This document shows positions 54,712 to 64,000 of a stretch of DNA of 64,000 nucleotides, piece by piece (position 1 is the stretch's first letter; each line of letters starts with the position of its first letter). A program made the translations under genes and the position numbers. This stretch comes from Panopea generosa. Its lineage: Eukaryota; Mollusca; Bivalvia; Adapedonta; Hiatellidae. The notes under the pieces were generated by a model. That model searched no databases, had not been told where the DNA came from, and was given only the letters and a program-made list of their open reading frames with translations. Where the stretch lies: assembly GCA_029582155.1 (NCBI GenBank), contig CM055903.1, forward strand, positions 43,973,769 through 44,037,768. The letters run 5' to 3'.

Positions 54712-54834
54712 TGACTGACTGAATATTTAGCACCATTTTTATGCTATCGAGGGCTAACAGATGATCAGTTAACCTAACCACTGTTTCCTGGGAAGGTTAA
54801 CTAATAACTAATGACTAAGCTTACCGGGCCTGGC
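54712..54834 (-). repeat. SINE-B, large internal deletion
   Basis: gaatatttagcaccattttt, cgagggctaacagatgatca, cactgtttcctgggaaggtt, then directly the head end ctaagcttaccgggcctggc. The core and B box are missing. Confidence 0.85.
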
Positions 54835-54993
54835 TTAATATAAACAAATTACATGTACACTTCACATCCGGTTTAAACATTTTATAAATGGCTAAATGTC
54901 TCATTACTGGCACTTAAGACACATTTCATACAAACTTTTACTCTGGCCAAAATGCATTGCTGCCAAGGGGCGTTATTTTGCTGGATATGCGGT

Positions 54994-55145
54994 CAGTGGC
55001 ATAGCTGATCCTAAAATTATGTGCAAGCCCACCAGGTTCTAGGGGGTTCAGGGGGCATGGCGCCCCACCAGAAAGTATTTGATTTTTAGGATGCATTTCC
55101 TGCATTCTGGGGCATTTCCAAGAGATATAACAAATTGTGAAATAT
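54994..55145. mobile_element. hAT-like terminal fragment
   Basis: cagtggcatagctgatccta, then tagggggttcagggggcatg, gcgccccaccagaaag and atttcctgcattctggggc. I recall this combination from one end of hAT-type elements in animals. The other end is not visible. Confidence 0.45.
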
Positions 55146-55849
55146 TGCAATGATGGTAAGACATCCCAGTAACAAGTTCATCAAAATTTTATATGGTTAA
55201 TAAAGTGCTACTATAATTATATAGTCTAACACTTGTATTACAAATGAAACAGCTAAAATTTCAAACCAAGTTAGGCTAGGGTTCAACAATTTTCAACTAC
55301 CAAATCAAGATCATACCAAGATAAATAAAATGCTCGATTTAAACAACATTTACCTTCTTACTAAATGATTTGATTGTATACCATTGTATGCCATTGTTAT
55401 ATATATACGCAGCAGAAAAGTGGTCTACAGATGAAAAAGATAGCAGAATTTCGAATCAAAAGGCCTCTATTCTATAAATAAATTGGACATTTAAACAATT
55501 CTAATCCTGCCAAAAATAATTATATAAAAATATAATCCGGGTCTATACAGATGATACAAAACAGTCGGTTATACTGTAATCCAAAAATGGATAACTTTTC
55601 TGTATGAAAACAGTTATACTATAATTCAAATAGAACACTTTCCTATATGAAAACAGTCAGTTATACTATAATTCAATCTTTTTTTAAAAATAACACCCGT
55701 AAACAGTATTGGAATGGTCTTAAAACATGGAAGGGAGAGTTTAATATGAAAAATTAGCAAGTTAAGGGTTAAAGAGAAATAACTTGTGTTCAAGTATATT
55801 CAATCAATTGCTAAAATAACTAAGTACAAATAAAAAAATATTCTTACCT
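55146..55849. other. No gene seen; short tandem repeat
   Basis: Two to three diverged units of the type cagttatactataattcaa, atgaaaa lie at about 55562-55680. AT-rich otherwise. Confidence 0.45.
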
Positions 55850-56690
55850 TTTGTGATACTACTGATATTGCCAAATGTACTATTATAATACTACTAATGT
55901 TGCTGAATGTACTATTGTGATACTACTGATATTGCTGAATGTACTATTGTGATACTACTGATATTGCTGAATGTACTATTGGAATACTATTGATATTGCA
56001 AAATGTACTCTTGTGATACTATTGATGTTGCTGAATGTACTCTTGTGATACTACTGATATTGCTGAATGTACTATTGTGATACTATTGATATTGCAGTGT
56101 GTACTACTGTTGTACTATTGATATTGCTTATATACTGCTGTGGTACTATTTATATCGTGAGTGTTCTGTTGTGATACTACTGATATTGTTGAATGTACTA
56201 TTGTGATACTATTGATGTTGCTGAATGTACTCTTGTGTACTGATATTGCTGAATGTACTATTGTGATACTATTGATATTACAGTGTGTACTACTGTTGTA
56301 CTATTGATATTGCTTATATACTGCTGTGGTACTATTTATATCGTGAGTGTACTGTTGTGATACTACTGATATTGCTGAATGTACTATTGTGATACTATTG
56401 ATATTGCTGAATGTACTCTTGTGATACTACTGATATTGCTGAATGTACTGTTGTGATACTATTGATGTTGCTGAATGTACTGTTGTGATACTATTGATTT
56501 TGCTGAATGTACTCTTGTGATACTACTGATATTGCTGAATGTACTATTGTGATACTATTGATGTTGCTGAATGTACTCTTGTGATACTACTGATATTGCA
56601 AAATGTACTATTGTGATACTACTGATATTGCAGAATGCACTATTGTAATACTATTGATATTGCAGGTTAACTTCTATTGCAATAGTAATA
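55850..56690. repeat. 32-bp minisatellite, about 26 copies, with higher order
   Basis: gtactattgtgatactactg, atattgctgaat unit of 32 bp. A variant stretch beginning cagtgtgtactactgttgta recurs about 186 bp apart (near 56095 and 56281), so a block of several units was duplicated. The end passes into a 33-bp duplication of ttgcaggttaacttctattg at about 56659-56720. Confidence 0.94.
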
Positions 56691-57596
56691 TTGCAGGTTA
56701 ACTTCTATTGCAATAATAATATACAACACATTTTGGTATATCATAACGACAATAAAGTATCATTAGAAATGTAAGACACTTAAAAGTATCTTTTAGTTTG
56801 GTGTTATTGCAGGAATGAATAAATATTCTTACACAGCAAACAGTAATAAATTAATAAAACTGTTCACTATTATAGTCAACACAGTCAAGGTTGTAAGAGT
56901 CTGGTCATACATTATATATGCTATACCATCATAGTCAGATTATAGCAGTGCAGCTATTCAGAAATGAAATTACAAAAAAGCAATGAAATAAAGTAACAAA
57001 ACTTTGAACGAATGACAATTTTTTGGTTATATATATATTTTACTACATGCCAATAATCCGTTACAATACAATGATGTTAAACTTGCCGACGACAATAAGC
57101 TCGATCAACATTTCATACTACTAAAGTACTTTAGGCAAATAAACTTGCCGGAATAAATAACAATTTGTTATGGCCATTTTACAATTTTTATTGTGGGAAA
57201 TAATATTACAAACTACTTAACACAGTTGTAAATTACGCTGACCTATTATTGTGATTCTTCGATTGACGAGGCAATTTTTGAAACATTTTTACACACGCTT
57301 AATTGAACATGGAGTGTGTAAAGATCTTTGTCAATTGAGAAACAATCCATCTTGCGTGACACATGCTGATCTTGCGACAGTCAGACTACATGTAACTAAC
57401 AATGTCCCTGTTACTCCATCATGATTTACCCAATGCGGTCATCTTGATCTATTGCTGCGCACAATGGTTCATAATTGGTTGAACAGTTAATGATCGTTAG
57501 CCATTAGAATGACCTCACTCAATGAGATTGTAGTTGTGCAATAGTATCTTCAACATGTTTAGAATAATGTTATATTAGTATCACGTTTTGATTTTT
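56691..57596. other. No gene seen; possible conserved non-coding block
   Basis: 57120-57540 is complex, unique-looking and contains several TAAT/ATTA and CAAT-type cores. Regulatory function is only a guess. Confidence 0.2.
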
Positions 57597-57765
57597 TAAA
57601 CGGGTTTATAAATGGCCATTATCAATACATTATAGGTATATATGGCAGCAACTGCCAGTTTTACTGGTGGAGGAAGATTCCAGCCACATTATACATCGTT
57701 CATCTCACTTAGAATGCTTAGACTAAACTAGTCTCAAAACAATGACCTCAGCGATGTAGATTATT
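57597..57765 (-). repeat. SINE-C, old copy
   Basis: tttataaatggccattatca, atacattataggtatatatg, cagttttactggtggaggaa and gtctcaaaacaatgacctca. The middle is diverged. Confidence 0.65.
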
Positions 57766-57892
57766 TTGTTTGTTTCAATATTTTGCATCATTTTTTTTTA
57801 TGTTGTCAGTTTTTAAGCATAACACTCTATACATGAAAGCTATACATTACAATCTACTATAGTACTAATAAAAATATGTAATTTCTTTACCA

Positions 57893-57965
57893 AAGCCAAG
57901 CCAGTAACACATCTGACTGTCAAACCAGGGGTCGTGAGTTCCATCCTAGCCCAGTCACAGTCCCT
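57893..57965 (+). repeat. SINE-B head fragment
   Basis: gccaagccagtaacacatct, gactgtcaaaccaggggtcg, tgagttccatcctagcccag. Only the tRNA-like head, running straight into the 69-bp array. Confidence 0.75.
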
Positions 57966-57974
57966 GATTATCCG

Positions 57975-58210
57975 CCATGAGATTTGTTCTACAGCCAGGA
58001 ACCTCCCACCTCTGACTATGTGGAGAAGTAGTCGGTGACTTGGTCATGGGCTTTGTTCTAAAGCCATGAATCTCCCACCTCTGAATATGTGGAGAAGTAA
58101 TCAGTGACTTGGTCATGGGCTTTGTTCTAAAGCCATGAATCTCCCACCTCTGAATATGTGGAGAAGTAATCGGTGACTTGGTCATGGGCTTTGTTCTACA
58201 GCCATAAATC
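57975..58210. repeat. 69-bp tandem repeat carrying a SINE core-like motif
   Basis: About 3.3 units of gggctttgttctaaagccat, gaatctcccacctctgaata, tgtggagaagtaatcagtga, cttggtcat. The last part resembles the SINE-B core (agtgggaaagttatcagtta, cttg). As 69 is divisible by three, a 23-residue repeat appears on the minus strand; it has no known counterpart. Confidence 0.88.
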
Positions 58211-58751
58211 TATGTGGTAGTAATCAGTGTTTTGCAAAGATAAAGTGTGTCTTATAACTGGCTAACAATACAAATCCTGTTGCCTGAAATGTTTCAAATA
58301 ATACCTGCATTTACCAAAAATCAGCAATTTTAAATCTTTACTGGATCCCCCCCACTAATATCCGCCTATGTATTTTATGAATAATAACAAGGAAGATTTT
58401 GAATTCTTTACTTGTTTTAAGCAGACATTGCATGTTGTACGACATATAAATCACCTGTAGTCTGCTGGCTCGTCATTCAGACAAACAAGATGACATACAA
58501 CAAAACATCATGTTAATATTCATTACACACCATCACCGGCTATACCTGGAATGCCATATTATATAATAATGACATTATATAACACTTTTGCCTATTCAAT
58601 TGATAAAATAATTTAGTTCAAATTCCTACGATATGGAATGCAGTCTCAACAGAATTGGTTTTAACTAAAATCCACCACATTATCATAATGTAACCATACA
58701 TTGTCTATATGACGTCCTGTTTGGGGAGTAAAACCTCAGACTGTGGTTGTA
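58211..58751. other. No feature seen
   Basis: No recognised repeat or coding signal. Confidence 0.4.
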
Positions 58752-60530
58752 AAATCAGTTGAGTAAATCAGGTTCTTCAGGTTCTAAATGAGTAGATCAG
58801 TTCTAAATGAGTAGATGAGGTCCTAAATGAGTAGGTAAGTCCTAAATGAGTAGATGAGGTTCTAAATAAGTAAATCACATCCTAAATGAGTAAATCAGGT
58901 TTTAAACAAGTAAATCAGATCCTAAATCAGTAGAGCAGGTTCAAATCAGTAAATGAGGTCCTAAATGAGTAAATCACACCTTAGATGAGTAGATCAGGTC
59001 CTAAAAGAGAAAATCATGTCCTTAATGAGTAAATCAGGTCCTAAATGAGTAAATCAGGTTCTTCAGGTTCTAAATGAGTAGATCAGGTCCTAAATGAGTA
59101 GATCAGGTCCTAAATGAGTAAATCACATCCTAAATAAGTAAATCAGGTTCTAAATGAGTAAATTAGATCCTAAATTAGTAGATCAGGTCCTAAATCAGTA
59201 GAAAAGGTTCTAAATGAGTAAATCATGTTCTAAATGAGTAAATCAGATTCTTAATGAGTAAATCATGTTCTAAATGAGTAAATCAGGTTCTAAATAAGTA
59301 AATCAGATCCTAAATCTGTAGATCAGGTCCTTAATCAGTAGATTAGGTTCTAAATGAGTAAATCATGTCCTAAATGAGTAAATCAGGTCCTAAAGGGGTA
59401 AATCAGGTCCTAAATGTAAAAATCAGATCCTAAATCAGTAGATCAGGTTCTAAATGAGTAAATCATGTCCTAAATGAGTATGAGTAAATCAGATTCTAAA
59501 TGAGTAGATCAGGTCCTAAATGAGTAAATCAGGTCCTAAATGAGTAAATCAGGTTCTAAATGAGTAAATCAGACCCTTTAATGAATAGATCAGGTCCTCA
59601 ATGAGTAAACCATGTTTTAAATGAGTAAACCATGTTTTAAATGAGTAAACCAGGTCCTAAATGAGTAGATCAGGTCCTAAATGAGTGGATGGGGTTCTTA
59701 ATGAGATAATTATGTTCTAAATGAGTAAATCAGAACCTAAATCAGTAGATCAGGTCCTAAATGAGTGGATGAGTTTCTAAATGAGAAAAGCAGGTTCTTA
59801 ATGAGTAAATCAGGCTTTAAATGAGTAGATCACATCCTAAATGAGTAGATCAGGTACTAAATGAGTGGATGGGGTTCTAATTGAGAAAATCAGGTTCTTA
59901 ATGAGTAAATCAGGTTTTAAATGAGTAGATCACATCCTAAATGAGTAGATCAGGTACTAAATGAGTAAATCAGATCTTAAATCAGTAAACCAGGTCCTAA
60001 ATGAGTAGATGAGATTCTAAATGAGAAAATCAGGTTCTAAATGAGTAAATCAGGATCCAAATGAGTAAATCAGGTCCTAAATGAGTATATCTTATCTTAA
60101 ATGAGTAGATCAGGTTCTAAATGAGTAAAGTATGTTCCAAATGAGTATGTCGGGTTCTTCAGAACCTAAATGAGTAGATAAGGTTCTAAATGAGTAGATG
60201 AGGTCCTAAATGAGTAAATCACATCCTATGTGAGTAAATCAGGTCCTAAATGAGTAAATCACATCCTAAATGAGTAAATCAGGTCCTAAATGAGTAGACC
60301 ATGTTCTATATGAGAAAATCAGGAGCTAAATCAGTAGATAAGGTCCTAATTGAGTAAATCAGGTTCTTAATGAGTAAATCAAATCATAAATGAGTAGATC
60401 AGGTTCTAAATGAGTAAATCAGGTTCTAAACAAGTAAATTATGTTCCAAATGAGTAAATCTGGTTCTTCAGGTCCTAAATCAGTAGAATAGGTTCCAAAT
60501 GAGTAAATTACATCCTAGATGAGTAAATCA
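58752..60530. repeat. 20-bp minisatellite, about 88 copies
   Basis: taaatgagtaaatcaggtcc is the basic 20-bp unit, with aga/aaa, cca/cag and tcc/ttc variants. Higher order is visible. A 100-bp block (gtagatcacatcctaaatga onward) recurs at about 59825 and 59925. A ggttcttcaggttctaaatg variant recurs about 289 bp apart near 58771 and 59060. Confidence 0.96.
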
Positions 60531-62047
60531 CTAAAAATATTGGACTAATCTGAAATAAAACCCAAGCACTCAGTGGCAAGACTGCATCTAAGACCATAGA
60601 AAACCGCTATGTGTATGCCCCCAAGTCAATGGACAATTTCCTTGCTTTCTTCATGTTAAATGTTAAATCTCCAGAATGTTACGTAGTAATTCATGATGAA
60701 AGGTGAGTAATCAGTATTGTATGTGTAGTAATACATATGCTGCTGTCATCATTGTAATTTCTTCTTAATAGTCTGTAAAACGTGTTAATGACCAACAATA
60801 TAAAATAATGTATTTTCCATTTGTCTGTCAGTTATCACACATGTATAAAGCCGTTCACGCAATACCATTACTTATTTTGTCAAGAATTGCATGAACGCTT
60901 TTCCAATATTTGAGAACAGAATTTTAGAAGTTGAAACCACCAAAGAGTGATTATAAATATCGACATATGATATCTTCAGAAATAGTGGTTTTGTTCAAGT
61001 CGTTATCTAAATTTTATCTACATGTATCTATTTAAGACTGCAGCTGCTCAGGTTACAGACTTGATCAAAAGATTTGATGTAAGAATCTTTGCCAGTTAAA
61101 TGTAAAAGGATGATTGACCAATAGTATCCCAAGTAATGTACCAATAATACATGTTCATGCAAACATGTACATCCATCTTAGTATTTCCTCAACCAGCAAA
61201 TCTGACAGCCATAAATTATGACCTATAATATGCTGTTGCAATGTTATATAGGATAGCGATTAATATAATTCAATTATGTCGTCAAACGAAAGTTTGTTTT
61301 ATAAAGTCTCTATATTTATTAATGAAGCTTAAAAATGCATCGAAGGATTTAATTATTCCGTAAATAAATCTGATGACATATTTCCATGTACATTTTGTAT
61401 ACTTAACAATTCCAATAAACATTAAGAAATTTATACTTTTTCACTTGTCAGTTAGTTTTAATTCTGAATTGATGTATCATCATATTTTCACATATAATAT
61501 TTGTCTTCATGTATATATATATATATGTCTTTATCATATTTCTTGTAATTATATTTGTAAATGACCATTTGTAAATGACCAAAGGCATTACTGATTCTGG
61601 TTTGCCAATTACTTGATCTTGTGACAATAATTGTATTATCATCCTGTGTTTTTAACAAGCTCAAAAGATGACAGCTATATATATACATATTAAATCTTCG
61701 CTAGGGTTTACATTGTTTAACACATATTCAATTCTTATAGCCAACCCTTTTAAATTATAATATTTGGTTTTTAAACCAGAATTGGAACATTTATTATAGC
61801 AATCCAACAAGCCAAGGTTTACAGGAACCCGCTGAAAATATTGGTAAAGTTAATTTTTTCATGAATATTTTTGCAGTTTTGCCTATATGTTACGAACTGT
61901 TTTAAAGTTTTACCAAATTTTACCATTTTAGCAATATTCGCATGCTTGTGTATTGACTGATGACTGGCTTGGCAAAGAGGGGAAAATGTGTGCATGCAAG
62001 TATATGCATATATAACATGTTCTCATTTTATCATATTATAGTTTATG
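60531..62047. other. No gene recognised in about 1.5 kb
   Basis: Contains a weak SINE-C remnant at about 61040-61115 (gcagctgctcaggttacaga, ctttgccagttaaatgtaaa) and (TA)n runs near 61512 and 61677. Short frames on both strands are AT-rich and have no motif. Confidence 0.35.
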
Positions 62048-62226
62048 CAAATTTGCTTTAGTTCGACTGTGAAGAAAGCTCAAAGTTTGTATGAACCGCC
62101 CTCAAATCCGCTTCCTGGATAAAACCAGTACTGAGTGTGTTTTTTTTAGGGGCATCGGGTTGAGTTGGGTATTGAACCAACAACATCTGGCGTGAGCTGC
62201 CAACACTCTATCCACTGCACTACCGC
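62048..62226 (-). repeat. SINE-D
   Basis: cgactgtgaagaaagctcaa, gtatgaaccgccctcaaatc, tggataaaaccagtactgag, gggtattgaaccaacaacat, and head gccaacactctatccactgc. Confidence 0.87.
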
Positions 62227-62279
62227 TGTTATCATCTCCATACAGTCACTGTCTTACAGTAAATGTATAAAACATAAAA

Positions 62280-62644
62280 CTAATTAATTAATTATCCCAT
62301 ATAGTGGTTAGTTCCTTGGTGACTAAATACTACATCAAGTACATTTGTAGTAATTGCAGCAGTGGTCTAGTGTTAGGGCACCTGCCTCACCTCGGAGGTT
62401 GTGGGTTCAATCCCAGGCCTGGTCATACTAAAGACTTGAAAATTGGTACATGTATAAGCTTCCTCGCTTGGAAGAGGATAGTTCTAGGTCTTGTCGACCC
62501 GGTGTCACCATAATGTGACTGGGTGGGGTATAATACCATGTGTCCGCGGCATGATAGTCCAGTGTTGCAGCTCTTGGAATACTGTCTCAAGTAGACATCA
62601 CGATATGGCTGGAAAATTGTTGACAGCGATGCTAAACACACCAT

Positions 62645-62682
<38 letters not shown>

Positions 62683-62715
62683 AATTAATCCATTATCCTC
62701 TATAGTGGTTAGTAC
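62280..62715 (+). repeat. SINE-A, full length, inside a larger direct duplication
   Basis: The element (about 62355-62682) has head gcagtggtctagtgttaggg, B box gggttcaatcccaggcc and body gtgactgggtggggtataat. The tail is gatgctaaacacaccatac followed by (aac)n. About 32 bp of similar sequence (attaattatcc..tatagtggttagt) flank it at 62280-62313 and 62682-62715. Confidence 0.87.
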
Positions 62716-63278
62716 CATCACTGCGATATTTTTTCTTTTTCAAACTGATATGTAAATAGTAATTTATCTTCTGTAATGCACCAAGCAGATAATTTTAAGT
62801 TTACTTAAATTACAGGAAACATGACTATGATATCATTTTAATGAGGACATAAAATGATAAAAAATACCCTTTCCATGAAATAGAGCTCCAATAGGTGATA
62901 TGGGTTTAAAGTAATTTGACAATAGGTGTGACCTAATAGGATGCCATTTCTTTCACATGAATTGCATCTGCTGAATAGATATATTTGGCAAATCAAAAAG
63001 TGTGATATCAAGATGATAGGGATGCTCATGTTTATATGAAAAAAAAATGTAGACAAACTTGAAAAAATGTAGACAAAATGTCATAGTATGAGACTTGTCG
63101 TCTATATGATAGCCAGAGACTGAATGCAGAGAGTGGGTTGGGTTGTCTGAATGCCATTATGGGGTTTAGCACCATTTCGAAAACATTATACATGTGTTTT
63201 ATCTCATCATCAGATACCCATCGGCAATCCATTCTGATACTCTCCATTCATTGACGGATGGAGAGTTATCAGAATATA
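62716..63278. other. No gene seen; SINE-C tail remnant
   Basis: A minus-strand SINE-C 3' remnant (tatggggtttagcaccattt) lies near 63160-63192. A gtagacaaacttgaaaaaat duplication is at about 63049-63080. Nothing else recognised. Confidence 0.4.
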
Positions 63279-63452
63279 CAGTCAAACCTGTGTAAGTGAC
63301 CTCCATTAACAGCCACATGTCTTAAGCAGCCACATTTGCTATTTCCCATTTCTATGCTTTTAGAGCAAATTAACCTGTATTAAGCTACAATCTGTCTTAA
63401 AAGTCACTTTTGTTCCATCCGTTGACTGGCTGTTTAGACAGATTTGACTGTG
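63279..63452. mobile_element. MITE-F, both ends present, opposite orientation
   Basis: cagtcaaacctgtgtaagtg at the left, acagatttgactgtg at the right. The interior is inverted relative to the copies at 10252 and 19031 (ttgctatttcccatttctat, gcttttagagcaaattaacc). Confidence 0.87.
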
Positions 63453-63809
63453 TAAGACATCTGCCAACAGTTTTACCTGTATACAGCAGTCAGTAGACCT
63501 CAGACTGGTGCAACAGCATGTTTAAGAAGTCAATCACGGAGAACCCAGGTACTGCAGAATCTGGCAAACTTTCTTACTGACTGTCAGGAGGAGGTATATT
63601 GGAAAGCATTAACACTAAATTTTATTTCTACATCAATCATTATCTCAACTTAACAGAGAGAAAACTATGCTTTCCCATAGGTTAATTACTAAAATATATA
63701 GCCCTTAACACTGTGGATGATCTAAAAAGAATCCGTCCAGGTAAGAGGGGTCAGTGATATATCACCTGAATGTATTTGGGAAGAACTGAGTTGATCACAA
63801 TACACCACA
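63453..63809. other. No firm feature
   Basis: A short SINE-C-like phrase (agaatctggcaaactttctt) is at about 63557. A possible 39-nt exon at 63702-63740 is discussed as a finding, not annotated as a gene. Confidence 0.3.
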
Positions 63810-63882
63810 GCGGCAGGGATTGAACCCACAACCTCTCCAATCCGCAGTCTGATGCAATACCACTAGTCGCAACGCCCTTCAT
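63810..63882 (-). repeat. tRNA-like SINE head, family unclear
   Basis: On the minus strand: gcgttgcgactagtggtatt (A-box-like), gcatcagactgcggattgg, gaggttgtgggttcaatccc (B box). A tRNA-like layout without an acceptor-stem match, so a SINE head rather than a tRNA gene. Nothing is recognised from here to the window end. Confidence 0.6.
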
Positions 63883-64000
63883 ACTGACAGCTACAATGGC
63901 AATAACACATGTGCACATTATCATTCTTATTGGTACAAGCAGCGCTCTCAGAAATTCTCCTGTACAATGCATGAAAAGTATGAGGACAAAATGATCATAA

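Noticed and set aside
1-64000. LINE reverse transcriptase, DNA transposase or viral genes
   Set aside because: No frame shows reverse transcriptase, integrase, transposase or capsid motifs; all mobile elements seen are non-autonomous or fragments.
1-64000. Bacterial features such as operons, ribosome binding sites and rho-independent terminators
   Set aside because: SINE content, microsatellites and MITEs show nuclear eukaryotic DNA; such signals would be meaningless here.

Overview
The window looks like gene-poor, AT-rich DNA from an animal nuclear genome, most likely a mollusc and probably a bivalve. That assignment is inference. It rests on several tRNA-derived SINE families present in many copies, on a body motif I recall from bivalve SINEs (cttcctccaccaataaaac), and on a GGGCCAAGATGACCC-type repeat I associate with molluscs. 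There is no operon structure, no rRNA, no free-standing tRNA gene and no reverse transcriptase or transposase frame. Almost every open frame of 60 residues or more lies in a tandem array, in a SINE, or in AT-rich sequence with no recognisable protein signal. The one piece that looks like a real protein-coding exon is 42450-42587 (+): 46 codons ending in CAG|gtaggt. I do not recognise its protein.

I gave the repeat families local names. SINE-A (about 310 bp) has a tRNA-like head, the body motif gactgggtggggtatc and the tail gctaaacaccatacaac(aac)n. SINE-B (about 290 bp) has the tail ttcaatcaatcaatc. SINE-C (about 250 bp) has a tRNA-Leu/Ser-like head (gtggccgagtggtctaagg) and a poly(A) tail. 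SINE-D (about 180 bp) ends in taaaataaattagtataaac. SINE-E (about 170 bp) carries gtgtccttg..caagacactt. A, B and C share a 3' end motif, and B to E share core sequence. MITE-F is a 150-190 bp element with acagtcaaacctgt terminal inverted repeats. Other DNA elements are two piggyBac-like MITEs in TTAA sites, each with a long internal hairpin, two hAT-like elements, and a MITE with ggccatccttaaaaaa ends.

Layout. 1-5.4 kb: old SINEs, two neighbouring 26-bp arrays and a triplicated block. 5.74-8.68 kb: a 55-bp satellite of about 53 copies that matches the tRNA-like head of SINE-A. 8.7-20.9 kb: SINEs, MITEs and an ordered three-unit array split by a SINE-A. 20.9-36 kb: 29-bp and 75-bp arrays, many nested SINEs, and the first piggyBac-like MITE. 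36-46.5 kb: a 20-bp array, the second piggyBac-like MITE, the candidate exon, a 16-bp array and a 1.23-kb hAT-like element. 46.5-64 kb: 19-bp, 71-bp, 32-bp, 69-bp and 20-bp arrays (the last 1.8 kb long), a poly-C/(CA)n tract and more SINEs.

No pathway or set of co-operating genes can be read from this sequence. The biological interest is in repeat evolution: SINEs that appear to seed tandem arrays, insertions dated by nesting and target-site duplications, an almost completely truncated SINE, and a core sequence shared by several SINE families.
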